From Pantoea phytobeneficialis (lineage in GTDB: Bacteria; Pseudomonadota; Gammaproteobacteria; Enterobacterales; Enterobacteriaceae), in contig NZ_CP024636.1 of NCBI RefSeq assembly GCF_009728735.1, forward strand, positions 3,386,155 through 3,450,154: a DNA stretch of 64,000 bases, given 5' to 3'. A program made the translations under genes and the position numbers. Each line of letters starts with the position of its first letter. Positions within the stretch are counted from its first letter, which is position 1. Shown piece after piece: positions 1-15,155 of the stretch. Below the pieces are notes generated by a model. It was not told the DNA's origin. It saw only the letters and a list, made by a program, of their open reading frames with translations, and did not search any database.

Positions 1-2
1 CA

Positions 3-1115
3 AAGAATTTAGGTGGGCTTCGTTCTGAATTCGATGGATGTCAGGATTGGGATTTTGTTTTGCGCGTATCGGAAATGACCGATAAAATCAGTCATATTCC
101 TAAAGTATTGTACCACTGGCGTATCATACCAGCATCTATTGCTTCTGATATTACTGCGAAACCTTATGTTCTTGCTGCCTCGAAGGCTGTTCGTGAACAG
201 GCACTTCTTCGTCGCCAACAAAAGGCGACAGTTGAAGAATTACCAGGTTATCATGGGTATTTCCGATTAAATTATCAGCCTACCAATAACCCTCTCATTT
301 CAATAATCATACCAACGCGCGACAACTCTAAAGTGCTTGGGCGCTGCATTGATTCACTGAGGAAGCTGACGAGCTACCAGAATTACGAAATTATTATTGT
401 AGATAATGGTTCTATTGACCAACAAACACTTGAGTTACTAACTGAGTTAAATAATCAGGAAAAAATCAATGTCTTACGGTATGACTTTCCTTTTAATTTC
501 TCGGAGTTAAATAATTACGGCGTTAAACATGCAGCTGGTGATGTTCTGCTATTCCTGAACGACGATACTGAAGTGTTGCATGAAGATTGGTTAGAGCGTA
601 TGGCGGGTTACGCACAATTAGAGCATGTTGGTGCTGTGGGTGCGAAGTTACTTTATCCTGATGGTAAGAGCATTCAGCACGCTGGAGTTTTGAATCTACA
701 AAACGGTCCCAGCCATGCCTTTTTGCGTCAGCATAAGGATTACCCTGGTTACTTCCTCCGCAATCAGATTGAATATAATTGGTTGATTGTAACAGGGGCA
801 TGCTTGATGGTTGAGAAGAAGAAATTTGAAGCAGTTTCTGGCTTCGATGAATCATTCCCTATTGCATATAACGATGTGGATCTCTGCATGTCACTCAGCT
901 CGAAGGGCTATTTTAATGTCATGTGTCAGAGCGTTAATTTAATTCATCATGAATCAATCTCCCGTGGTGTAGACCATATTGATGAACAAAAAGCATTGCG
1001 CCTTAAAGGTGAATTAAATAGGTTAAATATCAAGCATCCAGGGTTCTATCAATTTGACCCTTATTTTAACCGTAATCTATCACCGAATGGATATAATTTC
1101 GAGATCATGAAATAA
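3..1115 (+). CDS. Family 2 glycosyltransferase of the O-antigen cluster, 5' end outside the window
   Basis: The frame is open from base 3, so the gene is truncated by the window edge. The stop is at 1113-1115. The first visible residues (DWDFVLRV, then VLYHWR) look like the end of one GT2 domain. A second GT2 domain begins about 75 residues later with PLISIIIPTRDN, followed by the LFLNDDTEV acidic motif that binds metal and nucleotide sugar, and AYNDVDLC near the end. No membrane segment is visible. It would transfer a sugar onto the growing lipid-linked O unit on the cytoplasmic face. The region is AT-rich compared with gnd, as usual for O-antigen loci. The sugar and acceptor cannot be told. 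Confidence 0.85.
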   Translation, partial: KNLGGLRSEFDGCQDWDFVLRVSEMTDKISHIPKVLYHWRIIPASIASDITAKPYVLAASKAVREQALLRRQQKATVEELPGYHGYFRLNYQPTNNPLISIIIPTRDNSKVLGRCIDSLRKLTSYQNYEIIIVDNGSIDQQTLELLTELNNQEKINVLRYDFPFNFSELNNYGVKHAAGDVLLFLNDDTEVLHEDWLERMAGYAQLEHVGAVGAKLLYPDGKSIQHAGVLNLQNGPSHAFLRQHKDYPGYFLRNQIEYNWLIVTGACLMVEKKKFEAVSGFDESFPIAYNDVDLCMSLSSKGYFNVMCQSVNLIHHESISRGVDHIDEQKALRLKGELNRLNIKHPGFYQFDPYFNRNLSPNGYNFEIMK

Positions 1116-1129
1116 AGGAAGTATATAAC

Positions 1130-2938
1130 ATGATAACATCTAATAAGTCTCTGGGAGAGCAAAGTCTTTACACGTTGAGATACCTTGCAAAAAATGCAAA
1201 GGTTATTTCTTTTGATTTTTTTGATACTCTGTTTTTAAGACCTATCGAAGATCCTGAAGATGCGTTCGATATCGTTGGGATTAAATATAACTTTGCTAAC
1301 TTCCGTCAGCTTAGACGTAAGGCACAAACTGAAGCGTTTCGGGAAATGATTAAAGATGGTCGTAAAGAGATCAATCTTAAAAATATCTATAATAATTTTC
1401 CTGAAGTCGGCTATCGTCGCCTGGAATTAGAGCAAGCAGAATATTGTCTCGAGTTGGAACTCATTGAACCAAATCCTGAAGTTATTAGTTTTTTTAACGA
1501 GATGATCACTGCTGGAAAGACTGTTATTATAACATCTGATATGTATTTCGATGCGGGTTTTTTCGTAAAGGCATTAGATAAATATAATATCAAGCGAGTT
1601 CCACTTTATATTTCTGCTGATCAGAATGCGACTAAGCGTGATACAGGTGAAATCTTCGAAAACATCATTCGTGATTTCGCTGTAAAACCTAATGAAATTT
1701 TACACATAGGTGATAATCAAACTGCCGATGTTGTCCGTCCTGGCGAAAAAGGATTACTGACATGGCATTATAATCCTGAACATTTAATCAATAAGCGAAA
1801 AGGGCTGTCCCTTGTTAGCTCAATTGTTAATGGCCTTCATCGTACTCGTTCCGAAGAGATTGCACCCGTCGGAAGTTTCAGTGAGCTTGGCTATAAGTTT
1901 CAAGCACCAGCTACGTGGGGATTCTTGAATTGGATTGAGCTGCAGTGCATCTCCGATGGTATCACTAAGTTACTCTTTATTTCGCGTGATGGTTATTCTC
2001 TGGAACATCTTGCCAAAGAATACTTCAAGGATAAATTACCATCTTTTGATTATTTCATGGGGTCGAGGATTGCTTTCAATCTGGCATTGATGACTGAGCA
2101 GAATTTTACTAGTCATATTCCTTTCTTAATGTCGGGAGCCGATGGGCTTTCTCCAGGAGAATTACTGGAGAGGATAGGTATTGAACCACCTGATGACGAA
2201 GTCATGCATGCCATTGGCATTCCTTCTGGCACAATAATTGCGCCAGATAACTATGATCTGATAAGTAAATTTTTAGCAGCCTATCGTGTAGAAATACTCA
2301 AAATTTGTCAGCAAAATCGCCGCGGCCTGTTCATGTATCTGCGTGAGTTGGGTATTAAACCAGGTGATAAAATTGGTATGGTCGATGTTGGCTGGAGTGG
2401 GACAACTCAAGAAGCGTTCGAAGAAATTATCAAGACATTCATGGATGTTGAAGTCGTGGGTTACTATTTTTGTCTGGCAAACACAGCAGAAAAAAAACGT
2501 CGCGAATACAAACATGTTATGAAGGCTTTGGTCAGCAACGATTCTGTCAATTCACAAGTTGTAGATAAGATTTATGAGAACAGAATGGCAGTCGAACTGT
2601 TTTTCTCTGCTCCTCACGCTACCATCATTGGCTACAACCCTGTCCATAATAGAGTGTTACCAGTTGCTGATGTTGGACGTGCAAAGGCTAAGAATCATAA
2701 CGAAATTATATCCAGTCTGAATCATGGGCTCGCTTCATTTACACATGACTTTCTCACTTTCTGTGAACGTTTGGATGTACGGTTCTCACCTTTGCAATTA
2801 GCACAACCTATGATTGATTTAGTGACCAATGATAGCTGGCGTAATAATCCTCTATTTGGGCAAATTGAAAATTTTGATTCTTGGGCCAGTTCCCGAAATC
2901 AAACTATGAAATTTTCCGATTATTTCAAGAAGCCATGA
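1130..2938 (+). CDS. HAD-superfamily protein of polysaccharide clusters (602 aa)
   Basis: The ATG follows AGGAAG at good spacing, 14 bases after the previous stop. Residues 26-34 (ISFDFFDTL) match HAD motif I, with Asp29 as the likely nucleophile. The usual Asp at +2 is Phe31, as in haloacid-dehalogenase-like members where this site is also aromatic. ITSDMYF fits motif II and LHIGDNQTADV is the motif IV acidic pair. The remaining 350 residues are a second, less recognisable region. Large proteins with this N-terminal HAD domain (COG5610-like) are known from O-antigen and capsule clusters, but their reaction is not well defined. It is translationally coupled to the next transferase through an ATGA overlap. 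Confidence 0.8.
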   Translation: MITSNKSLGEQSLYTLRYLAKNAKVISFDFFDTLFLRPIEDPEDAFDIVGIKYNFANFRQLRRKAQTEAFREMIKDGRKEINLKNIYNNFPEVGYRRLELEQAEYCLELELIEPNPEVISFFNEMITAGKTVIITSDMYFDAGFFVKALDKYNIKRVPLYISADQNATKRDTGEIFENIIRDFAVKPNEILHIGDNQTADVVRPGEKGLLTWHYNPEHLINKRKGLSLVSSIVNGLHRTRSEEIAPVGSFSELGYKFQAPATWGFLNWIELQCISDGITKLLFISRDGYSLEHLAKEYFKDKLPSFDYFMGSRIAFNLALMTEQNFTSHIPFLMSGADGLSPGELLERIGIEPPDDEVMHAIGIPSGTIIAPDNYDLISKFLAAYRVEILKICQQNRRGLFMYLRELGIKPGDKIGMVDVGWSGTTQEAFEEIIKTFMDVEVVGYYFCLANTAEKKRREYKHVMKALVSNDSVNSQVVDKIYENRMAVELFFSAPHATIIGYNPVHNRVLPVADVGRAKAKNHNEIISSLNHGLASFTHDFLTFCERLDVRFSPLQLAQPMIDLVTNDSWRNNPLFGQIENFDSWASSRNQTMKFSDYFKKP

Positions 2939-3864
2939 ATAATAAGTTTTCATCTTCTGTTGCCATTTTACTGGGCACCTTTAACGGTGCTCAGTTTATC
3001 AATGAGCAGCTTAGTTCATACCAACGTCAAACTTACAGCAATTGGTCGTTATGGGCAGCTGATGATGGCTCGGTAGATGGCTCTCAGCGTTTGATTAAAA
3101 ATTTCTCACAAGTCTCTCCACAACCGGTGATCTTACTGGAGGGGCCGAGACAAGGTGTTTGCCATAATTTTGCTTCATTAATCAGCAATGACGAGATCAA
3201 GGCATCTTATTATGCATTTTCTGATCAGGATGATGTCTGGTTAGAGCATAAACTAGAACGTGCAGTCAGATGGCTTGACTCAATTCCTGATGATACTCCG
3301 GCATTATACTGTGGCAGAACCAAGCTTATTGATACTTATGGCAAGGAAATAGGGTTCTCCCCGGCCTATACTAAACCGCCATCCTTTGCTAATGCATTGC
3401 TGCAAAATCTCGCCAGTGGTAATACCATGGTGTTCAACAATAAAGCACGCGAATTACTTAAGCATGTCTCGAATGGACCGATGGTAATACATGACTGGGC
3501 ATTATATCTTGTCGTGACGGCTTGTGGTGGGCAAGTTTTCTTTGAACCAGAACCTACGGTCTTATATCGTCAGCATGATAACAATGTTATTGGCAATGGA
3601 ATGGCTTTGATGACGCGTATCGACAATTTTAGGAAAGCGCATCATGGACGTAAGGCAATGTGGAATGATATTAATATTGCCATGCTAAATTTGATAGGCC
3701 ATCAGATGACGACTAATAACCAACGCAGATTTAATGACTTTGTTGCCATCCGCGATAATACCTTATTCGAACGTTTACGCTTGCTTATCCGGTCCGGTGT
3801 TTATCATCAACAGTTCGCTGGCATGCTGACCACTCTGTCTTACGCGCTATTGAACCGTATGTAA
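2935..3864 (+). CDS. Family 2 glycosyltransferase (309 aa)
   Basis: I place the start at the ATG at 2935, which overlaps the upstream TGA as ATGA. A longer in-frame reading from 2881 would only duplicate the upstream coding region. GT2 landmarks are ILLGTFNGAQFINEQL at the N terminus, AADDGSVDGS, and the metal-binding FSDQDDVW. LYRQHDNNV near residue 215 resembles the conserved RQH element of rhamnosyltransferase-like members. It is a soluble inner-face enzyme that would add one sugar of the O unit. A dTDP-rhamnose donor is only a suggestion. Confidence 0.85.
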   Translation: MNNKFSSSVAILLGTFNGAQFINEQLSSYQRQTYSNWSLWAADDGSVDGSQRLIKNFSQVSPQPVILLEGPRQGVCHNFASLISNDEIKASYYAFSDQDDVWLEHKLERAVRWLDSIPDDTPALYCGRTKLIDTYGKEIGFSPAYTKPPSFANALLQNLASGNTMVFNNKARELLKHVSNGPMVIHDWALYLVVTACGGQVFFEPEPTVLYRQHDNNVIGNGMALMTRIDNFRKAHHGRKAMWNDINIAMLNLIGHQMTTNNQRRFNDFVAIRDNTLFERLRLLIRSGVYHQQFAGMLTTLSYALLNRM

Positions 3865-3879
3865 CTAACGGGTGTTTCA

Positions 3880-4698
3880 GTGAAAATTATTGCTTCATTA
3901 GTTTTATATCGCCATACTCAGGCTGATATTAAAAAAACTCTAGAATCGCTATTTTCCGAGGAAAGTATCGATAAAATTTGCATCGTTGATAACGGCGGAT
4001 ATTGCATTTGGTTAGATGAACTATCTCATCCAAAAGTTGAAGTCATCAGGCTGGCTGCAAATCGTGGCTTCGGTAGTGGGCACAATGCTGTATTTCAAAA
4101 GTTCAGTCAGGATTTCGACTATACACTCATTTGCAATCCAGATATTTCATTTTCACCCGGACAAGTTGACCAACTGTATTCCTTCAGTATGCAACGCGAA
4201 ACGGGCCTTTCGATTCCAAAAGTCGTTTATCCAGACGGAAGTTTGCAACATGGGTGCAAGCTTTTGCCGAAACCTTGGCAACTCTTTATGCGGCGTTTTG
4301 GATCTACCATGGCGGTGAAGATGAATCAGGATTATGAATTGCGCCATGCTGACTATAACCGCACTTTCTTTGCCCCTTCACTATCAGGATGCTTTATGCT
4401 GATAAGTAGACAGGCATTACAGAAAACTGGCGGATTCGATGAGCGTTTTTTCCTCTATCTGGAAGACGTCGATCTCAGCCGAAGAGTTTGTGCAGCTGCT
4501 CTACCGGTTGAATATTGCCCTGATTCAACGGTCGTTCATGAATCTCAGCGCCGTTCATATCGTGATGTTAAGTTTCTGATGTACCATATTTTTTCTGCTG
4601 TACGCTATTTTAATAAATGGGGTTGGTTGATAGATAAAGAACGTGAGGCATTAAATTCACGCTGTTTATCTGAACTTCCCCTGGCACGAAATCTTTGA
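3880..4698 (+). CDS. Family 2 glycosyltransferase, WbbL/rhamnosyltransferase type (272 aa)
   Basis: Translation starts at a GTG (3880) 15 bases after the preceding stop. The protein has the arrangement of WbbL-type transferases: IIASLVLYRHTQADI, the VDNGG nucleotide loop, NRGFGSGHNA, the NPDISF acidic motif, a hydrophobic GCFMLISR segment, and GGFDERFFLYLEDVDLSRR with the acidic pair thought to act as base. It is the last gene of the O-antigen cluster; 233 bases separate it from gnd. Enzymes of this family often transfer rhamnose from dTDP-rhamnose; the substrate here is inferred only from family resemblance. Confidence 0.85.
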   Translation: MKIIASLVLYRHTQADIKKTLESLFSEESIDKICIVDNGGYCIWLDELSHPKVEVIRLAANRGFGSGHNAVFQKFSQDFDYTLICNPDISFSPGQVDQLYSFSMQRETGLSIPKVVYPDGSLQHGCKLLPKPWQLFMRRFGSTMAVKMNQDYELRHADYNRTFFAPSLSGCFMLISRQALQKTGGFDERFFLYLEDVDLSRRVCAAALPVEYCPDSTVVHESQRRSYRDVKFLMYHIFSAVRYFNKWGWLIDKEREALNSRCLSELPLARNL

Positions 4699-4931
4699 CA
4701 AGTCATTGAGAGCAAAAGGGGTTATATGTGCAGCAAAATCGCTTTTTAACAAAATTGCTCATTTTAAAACCTCATTTTTATCAGTGATTTGAAATTGCTG
4801 ATTCGTGTTTTTGGGAGAGCACTTAGCATCATTGGTGATGTATGATAGTACGGTCATTGGTAATGTAATCAATACTTCCCTTAGATAAGGCAAAAGCTGT
4901 TAGCGCTTTTATATCCAGACAGGAGTAAGAA

Positions 4932-6341
4932 ATGTCCAAGCAACAAATCGGCGTTGTAGGTATGGCAGTGATGGGGCGTAATCTGGCCCTCAATATTGAG
5001 AGCCGCGGCTACACTGTATCTATCTTCAACCGTTCTCGTGAAAAGACTGATGAAGTCGTCGCTGAGAACCCGGGCAAGAAACTCGCGCCTTATTACACCA
5101 TCGAAGAGTTCGTTGAATCACTGGAAAAACCTCGCCGCATCCTGCTGATGGTACAGGCTGGTGAAGCGACAGATAAGACCATCGCTTCTCTGACTCCTCA
5201 CCTGGACAAGGGCGACATTCTTATCGATGGCGGTAACACCTTCTATAAAGACACCATCCGTCGTAATAAAGAACTGTCTGATCAGGGCTTTAACTTCATC
5301 GGCACCGGTGTTTCAGGTGGTGAAGAGGGCGCATTGAAAGGCCCATCAATCATGCCTGGCGGCCAGAAAGAAGCGTACGAACTGGTTGCACCAATCCTGG
5401 ATAAAATTGCTGCGCGTGCCGAAGATGGTGAAGCTTGCGTGACTTACATTGGTCCGGATGGCGCTGGTCATTACGTTAAAATGGTGCACAACGGCATTGA
5501 ATACGGTGATATGCAGCTGATTGCAGAAGCCTATGCACTGCTGAAAGGCGCACTGGGCTTGACCAACGAAGAGTTAGCAAAAACTTTCACCGACTGGAAC
5601 AATGGTGAACTGAGCAGCTACCTGATCGACATCACCAAAGATATCTTCACCAAGAAAGATGAAGACGGTAAATACCTGGTTGATGTGATTCTGGACGAAG
5701 CCGCGAACAAAGGTACGGGTAAGTGGACCAGCCAAAGCTCGCTCGACCTGGGCGAACCGCTGTCACTGATCACTGAGTCCGTGTTTGCGCGTTACCTCTC
5801 TTCTCTGAAAACGCAGCGTGTTGCCGCGTCTAAAGTACTGAGCGGCCCGCAGGCGAAAGCCTTCACCGGTGATAAAGCGGAATTCGTTGAGAAAGTCCGT
5901 CGCGCACTGTACCTGGGTAAAATCGTCTCTTACGCGCAGGGCTTCTCTCAGCTGCGTGCTGCTTCTGAGCAGTACAACTGGGATCTGCATTATGGTGAGA
6001 TTGCGAAGATCTTCCGTGCGGGCTGTATCATCCGTGCTCAGTTCTTGCAGAAAATCACTGATGCTTACGCAGAAAACGCGAACATCGCTAACCTGCTGTT
6101 GGCACCATACTTCAAAAATATCGCTGATGAATATCAGCAGGCGCTGCGTGATGTCGTTGCTTACGCTGTACAGAACGGTATCCCAACTCCGACCTTCTCA
6201 GCGGCTATCGCATACTACGACAGCTATCGTTCAGAAGTGCTGCCGGCTAACCTGATTCAGGCTCAGCGTGACTACTTCGGTGCGCATACTTATAAGCGTA
6301 TCGATAAAGACGGTGTGTTCCACACCGAGTGGCTGGACTGA
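4932..6341 (+). CDS. gnd: 6-phosphogluconate dehydrogenase, decarboxylating
   Basis: This 469-residue protein matches enterobacterial Gnd over its full length. It oxidises 6-phosphogluconate to ribulose 5-phosphate and CO2 with NADP in the cytosolic pentose phosphate pathway. The Rossmann motif is G7, G10 and MGRN at 14-17. The substrate signature GVSGGEEGA and the catalytic stretch KMVHNG, with Lys183, are present. The ATG follows CAGGAG. The gene sits between the O-antigen cluster and his, as in many enterobacteria, so it is often exchanged along with the O locus. It ends at an intrinsic terminator. Confidence 0.98.
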   Translation: MSKQQIGVVGMAVMGRNLALNIESRGYTVSIFNRSREKTDEVVAENPGKKLAPYYTIEEFVESLEKPRRILLMVQAGEATDKTIASLTPHLDKGDILIDGGNTFYKDTIRRNKELSDQGFNFIGTGVSGGEEGALKGPSIMPGGQKEAYELVAPILDKIAARAEDGEACVTYIGPDGAGHYVKMVHNGIEYGDMQLIAEAYALLKGALGLTNEELAKTFTDWNNGELSSYLIDITKDIFTKKDEDGKYLVDVILDEAANKGTGKWTSQSSLDLGEPLSLITESVFARYLSSLKTQRVAASKVLSGPQAKAFTGDKAEFVEKVRRALYLGKIVSYAQGFSQLRAASEQYNWDLHYGEIAKIFRAGCIIRAQFLQKITDAYAENANIANLLLAPYFKNIADEYQQALRDVVAYAVQNGIPTPTFSAAIAYYDSYRSEVLPANLIQAQRDYFGAHTYKRIDKDGVFHTEWLD

Positions 6342-6348
6342 TAATAAT

Positions 6349-6376
6349 AAGGCTTCCTTCGGGAAGCCTTTTTTTA
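6349..6376 (+). terminator. Intrinsic terminator of gnd
   Basis: AAGGCTTCC (6349-6357) and GGAAGCCTT (6362-6370) form a 9-bp stem with a TTCG tetraloop, followed by a run of T. It begins eight bases after the gnd stop. The convergent gene ends at 6374, inside the T tract. Confidence 0.93.
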
Positions 6377-7492
6377 CCCCACCAATAAATCCCCCTCACG
6401 TCCGGCATTTTCCCCGGCCAGCCGCACCATCAACATCCCTGCGGTCGCAAATTTCATCAGATTGCGTGCGTATAAGATGCCGCCGAATTCAGCCAGCAAT
6501 GGTGTCACCTGATCGGTGATGGGATCAATAATCTCCGCTACAACCTCACCGGCTGCAATCCTTTCCCCAATCTTACGACGATTAAGTATCAAGCCCGAAT
6601 GTGGTGCAAAGATATATTCACAGCCCGCCAGCTCTGTCGCAGGATTAATCAGGGCAGGGGACTCACCTACCTCACCCGCAATATAGCCACCTTCAATCAG
6701 CGCATTAATAATCGCATCTGCATCTTTCTCTGCCTGCTCAGGTGAAACATCAGCCACACCCCGTAGTTCGAGCGTCACGGGCAGTAATCCACGCGGCATT
6801 GGATATTCGTCACCATAACGTGTCGCCAGTGTCAGCCACGGTTCGCAACAGGCTTCATCAAAGGGTTCTCCACCGGACACTTGCGCCAGCAACTGAACTT
6901 CACTGCCCAGCCAGCGAGCCAGTGGCTCTATATCCGGCCACGCATGAGGGGTGGTGTAAAGATGAGGGACCGCATCCCAGTCGCAATGCAGGTCAATCAT
7001 TAAATCGGCCTGACTGGCCATCCGCATCAGTGTGAAACGTTGTGCGTCCAGCTCGGTTTTGGCGATGGTGTCACGGTAGTGGCGGTCAATAGCATCCCGA
7101 ATCAGCCGTTTGTTTTCGTACTCACTCTGTGTCAGTGAACCGGCCAGCTCCGCAACTAATGTCTCACCCAATGCCGGAAAGCGACGGTTAAAGTCCTGCC
7201 CGGAGAGCGTATGAAACCGCCCCAGATGAGTACCATGCCAGTGCTGCCCCAAAGCCAGGGGATTGGCTACCGGCACCAACGTAAATGAAGCTTTTAGCTG
7301 CCCGGTGGACTCCAGCTCCAGCAATTTTTGTTTCAGATACCAGGCCACCGCCATGCCTGGCAATTCATCACCATGTAAAGCAGCCTGAATATAGACACGT
7401 TTGTGTGTGTCGCCGCCGCTGAAGTGAAAACTATAGATTTCACGCTGCGTACCCAGCGAAGCGCTTAAAAGAGGGTGATGTTGTTGTTGCAT
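6374..7492 (-). CDS. Succinylglutamate desuccinylase/aspartoacylase family zinc deacylase (372 aa)
   Basis: The zinc-binding motif HGDE (His40, Glu43) and the later MIDLHCD (His169) are the ligands of the AstE/AspA branch of the M14 metallopeptidase fold. DFNRRFP near residue 100 is the substrate-binding Asn-Arg-Arg element. The C-terminal part from about residue 295 (HSGLILNRRKIGERI) looks like the small beta-barrel found in this family. Members remove acyl groups from N-acyl amino acids or related amides. The exact substrate is unknown, and it is not part of an ast operon here. The upstream gene on the same strand encodes an amino-acid-binding protein, which could be functionally linked. 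Confidence 0.8.
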   Translation of the reverse strand: MQQQHHPLLSASLGTQREIYSFHFSGGDTHKRVYIQAALHGDELPGMAVAWYLKQKLLELESTGQLKASFTLVPVANPLALGQHWHGTHLGRFHTLSGQDFNRRFPALGETLVAELAGSLTQSEYENKRLIRDAIDRHYRDTIAKTELDAQRFTLMRMASQADLMIDLHCDWDAVPHLYTTPHAWPDIEPLARWLGSEVQLLAQVSGGEPFDEACCEPWLTLATRYGDEYPMPRGLLPVTLELRGVADVSPEQAEKDADAIINALIEGGYIAGEVGESPALINPATELAGCEYIFAPHSGLILNRRKIGERIAAGEVVAEIIDPITDQVTPLLAEFGGILYARNLMKFATAGMLMVRLAGENAGREGDLLVG

Positions 7493-7584
7493 GGCGTTAA
7501 TGATGTCCTGTTTGCTGCCGCGCGCGAGCTACACGCAGACATTGGTGTTTCGAATGGCAATTATTATAGTGCGACTGAAAAGAA

Positions 7585-7602
7585 GGGCGGCTCATGCCGC
7601 CC
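7585..7602 (-). terminator. Intrinsic terminator after the amino-acid-binding protein gene
   Basis: GGGCGGC and GCCGCCC form a 7-bp GC stem with a four-base loop. Read on the minus strand it is followed by TTCTTTTC. It lies six bases beyond the stop codon of the minus-strand gene at 7608. Confidence 0.85.
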
Positions 7603-7607
7603 CAGAT

Positions 7608-8405
7608 TTACTGCTGAATGGAGATATCTGTCGCGAAGTATTTTTTCTGGATCTTGTCGAAGGTGCCGTTCTTTTTGATTTCAGCAAAGGCATCATCCAG
7701 TGCAGTTTTCAGCTCGGTATCACCTTTGCGCAGACCAATCGCCGTTCCCGGACCGATAATCGGGTCTTGGACCGTCGGTCCTGCCAGTTCAAAATCTTTG
7801 CCTTGTGGCTGCTTCAGGAAGCCGATAGCGGCTTGCGCAGCATCGGTAAACACCGCATCAAGACGGCCAGAAACCAGATCGCTCTCTACCTGAGCCTGGT
7901 CGCCATAAGGGACAACGTTAACACCATGAGGTTGCCATTTCGCACGCGCATAGCGTTCCTGTACCGTGCCTTGCTCAACACCGACAGTTTTGCCTTTCAG
8001 CGATTCAGCAGTGGGTAACAGGCCGGAACCTTTACGTGCGATCAGCTGAGTTTTGGTGTCGTAAAGCGGCACGGTGAAATCGATCTGCTTCAGACGTTCT
8101 TCAGTCACGCCCATATCAGAAAGAATTGCATCAAATTTGCGTGCTTTCAGGGCCGGGATCATGCCGTCAAACTGACTTTCTACCCACACACATTTGGTTT
8201 TCATCTGTTCGCAAAGCGCATTGCCCAGATCGATGTCAAAACCGACCAATTTACCCTGCGGCGTTTTGGATTCAAAAGGAGGGTAGGTGGGATCAACGGC
8301 GAAACGAACCTGGTCAATTTTTGCCTGTGCGCCGAACGCGCAGCTTGCCAGCACAGCCATTGTCAGCGTCTGACGCAGGCGGGCGGTAAAACGTGAACTT
8401 GCCAT
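7608..8405 (-). CDS. Periplasmic basic/polar amino acid-binding protein of an ABC importer (265 aa)
   Basis: A classical signal peptide is visible: charged MASSRFTARLRQ, a hydrophobic core, and an AQA-K cleavage site after residue 28. The mature protein is a family 3 solute-binding protein (SBP_bac_3). It carries FAVDPTYPPFESK, the GFDIDLGNALCEQ signature, and the ILSDMGVTEERLKQIDF hinge motif, typical of the ArgT/HisJ group. Its length is normal for that group. No permease or ATPase gene is next to it, so it must share membrane components encoded elsewhere. A terminator follows. The ligand, perhaps lysine, arginine, ornithine or histidine, is inferred. Confidence 0.85.
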   Translation of the reverse strand: MASSRFTARLRQTLTMAVLASCAFGAQAKIDQVRFAVDPTYPPFESKTPQGKLVGFDIDLGNALCEQMKTKCVWVESQFDGMIPALKARKFDAILSDMGVTEERLKQIDFTVPLYDTKTQLIARKGSGLLPTAESLKGKTVGVEQGTVQERYARAKWQPHGVNVVPYGDQAQVESDLVSGRLDAVFTDAAQAAIGFLKQPQGKDFELAGPTVQDPIIGPGTAIGLRKGDTELKTALDDAFAEIKKNGTFDKIQKKYFATDISIQQ

Positions 8406-8470
8406 AAAACGGTCTTCTTTTATCGTGATGTGGAATCACGCAGAGTACCGTCCAGAGAAAGTTATAGCAA

Positions 8471-8947
8471 TTACTGGATTATTTTCATCACGTTACCATT
8501 GTGTATCGCTTTGTAATCCTCAGTATTCAACACCACTGACTTCTCCAACACCCCGGCATTAAACGCAATTTCGTCGTAGCGTTCAAACAGCGAGGGATCC
8601 ACCACCAGCATTAAGTCGGCATGAAAACTGAAGGGCGGAATAGCGCCAAACACACAACCGGTGAGCACATCAACTTCTGCCGGGCTGGCGAGTGAAGCGC
8701 GACGCCCCCCCACGGCTTCCGCGACTTTGCTTAAATCTGCCTGCTGATCGGCAGGTAGCACCGCCAGCACATGTTGCTTGATACCGTTGCCCTTGACATG
8801 ACACACCAGCGCTTTTGCCCCCTGACCAACTTCGGTGCCACGAATAGCGGCCACCGCTTCACACTTACCTGTTGCTTCATGCGACATCAGACGATAACGC
8901 GCCTGATGCTGATCAAGCAGGGTAAGCAGTTTTTCATGGGTGGTCAT
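8471..8947 (-). CDS. YbaK/prolyl-tRNA synthetase-associated domain protein, likely aminoacyl-tRNA deacylase (158 aa)
   Basis: The whole protein is one YbaK/EbsC-type editing domain, seen in ALVCHVKGNGIKQHVLAVLP, the GGRRASLASPAEV stretch, and GAIPPFSFHADLMLVVDPSL near the C terminus. Family members hydrolyse mischarged aminoacyl-tRNA in trans. It resembles the YeaK-like single-domain branch more than YbaK itself; that assignment is from memory. It stands alone between the orphan binding protein and the his operon end. The ATG is at 8947 and no unusual residues are apparent. Confidence 0.75.
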   Translation of the reverse strand: MTTHEKLLTLLDQHQARYRLMSHEATGKCEAVAAIRGTEVGQGAKALVCHVKGNGIKQHVLAVLPADQQADLSKVAEAVGGRRASLASPAEVDVLTGCVFGAIPPFSFHADLMLVVDPSLFERYDEIAFNAGVLEKSVVLNTEDYKAIHNGNVMKIIQ

Positions 8948-8976
8948 GGTGTGGGGTCCTTTAGAAAATGGGGCGT

Positions 8977-9003
8977 ATGCTGCTCAACGATGTTGAGCAG
9001 CAT
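8977..9003 (-). terminator. Hairpin downstream of hisI, probable his operon terminator
   Basis: ATGCTGCTCAAC (8977-8988) and GTTGAGCAGCAT (8992-9003) are a perfect 12-bp inverted repeat with a three-base loop. It begins 13 bases after the hisI stop. The U-rich tail on the minus strand is poor (CATTTTC after a GC patch), so termination is inferred from position and stem strength. Confidence 0.6.
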
Positions 9004-9016
9004 GTTGCACAATCGC

Positions 9017-9621
9017 TTACTTATGACGCGCACGCAGATTGTTGATAATGGTGCTCAGATCAAGCTCCTGATCCTGCAACAACACCAACAGATGGTAGAT
9101 CAAATCGGACGCCTCATTGGTCAGCTCGTGACGATCATTGACCGTCGCAGCCAGCGCGGTTTCTACGCCTTCTTCACCTACCTTCTGTGCAATGCGCTTG
9201 GTACCGCTGGCGTACAGCTTCGCGGTATAGGAGCTGGCCGGGTCAGCATGTTTGCGCTCTGCCAGCAGTTGCTCCAGTTGATACAGGAAAGTCCAGTCCG
9301 GTGCTGCCGGAGAGAAACAGCTGGAAGTACCGAGATGACAGGTAGGGCCTATCGGGTTTACCAGCACCAGCAGCGTATCGTTGTCGCAATCTGGTGTAAT
9401 GCTGACCACTTGCAGGAAATGACCCGAGGTTTCGCCTTTGGTCCACAGACGATTTTTGGTGCGCGAGAAGAAGGTGACGTTGCCCTCCGCGAGGGTTTTC
9501 TGCAACGCTTCCTCGTTCATATACCCGTGCATCAGCACTTCGCCAGAGACGCTGTGCTGGACGATAACGGGCATCATGCCCGCGGTTTTGACCCAATCCA
9601 GACGGGTCAGTTGTTCTGCAG

Positions 9622-9628
<7 letters not shown>
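9017..9628 (-). CDS. hisI: Bifunctional phosphoribosyl-AMP cyclohydrolase / phosphoribosyl-ATP diphosphatase
   Basis: This is the fused HisIE protein of 203 residues, the same length as in E. coli. The N-terminal half ([39 protein letters not shown] and the Cys/His zinc site in [12 protein letters not shown]) is the cyclohydrolase. The C-terminal half ([30 protein letters not shown]) is the all-helical diphosphatase. Together they catalyse steps 2 and 3 of histidine synthesis. The start is a GTG overlapping the end of hisF by seven bases, so translation is coupled. It is the last gene of the operon. Confidence 0.97.
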
Positions 9629-15151
<5,523 letters not shown>

Positions 15152-15155
15152 TCGG

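Noticed and set aside
7491..8018. A plus-strand frame of 175 codons over the amino-acid-binding protein gene
   Set aside because: Antisense to a gene with signal peptide and clear family motifs; it also crosses that gene's terminator. No independent support.
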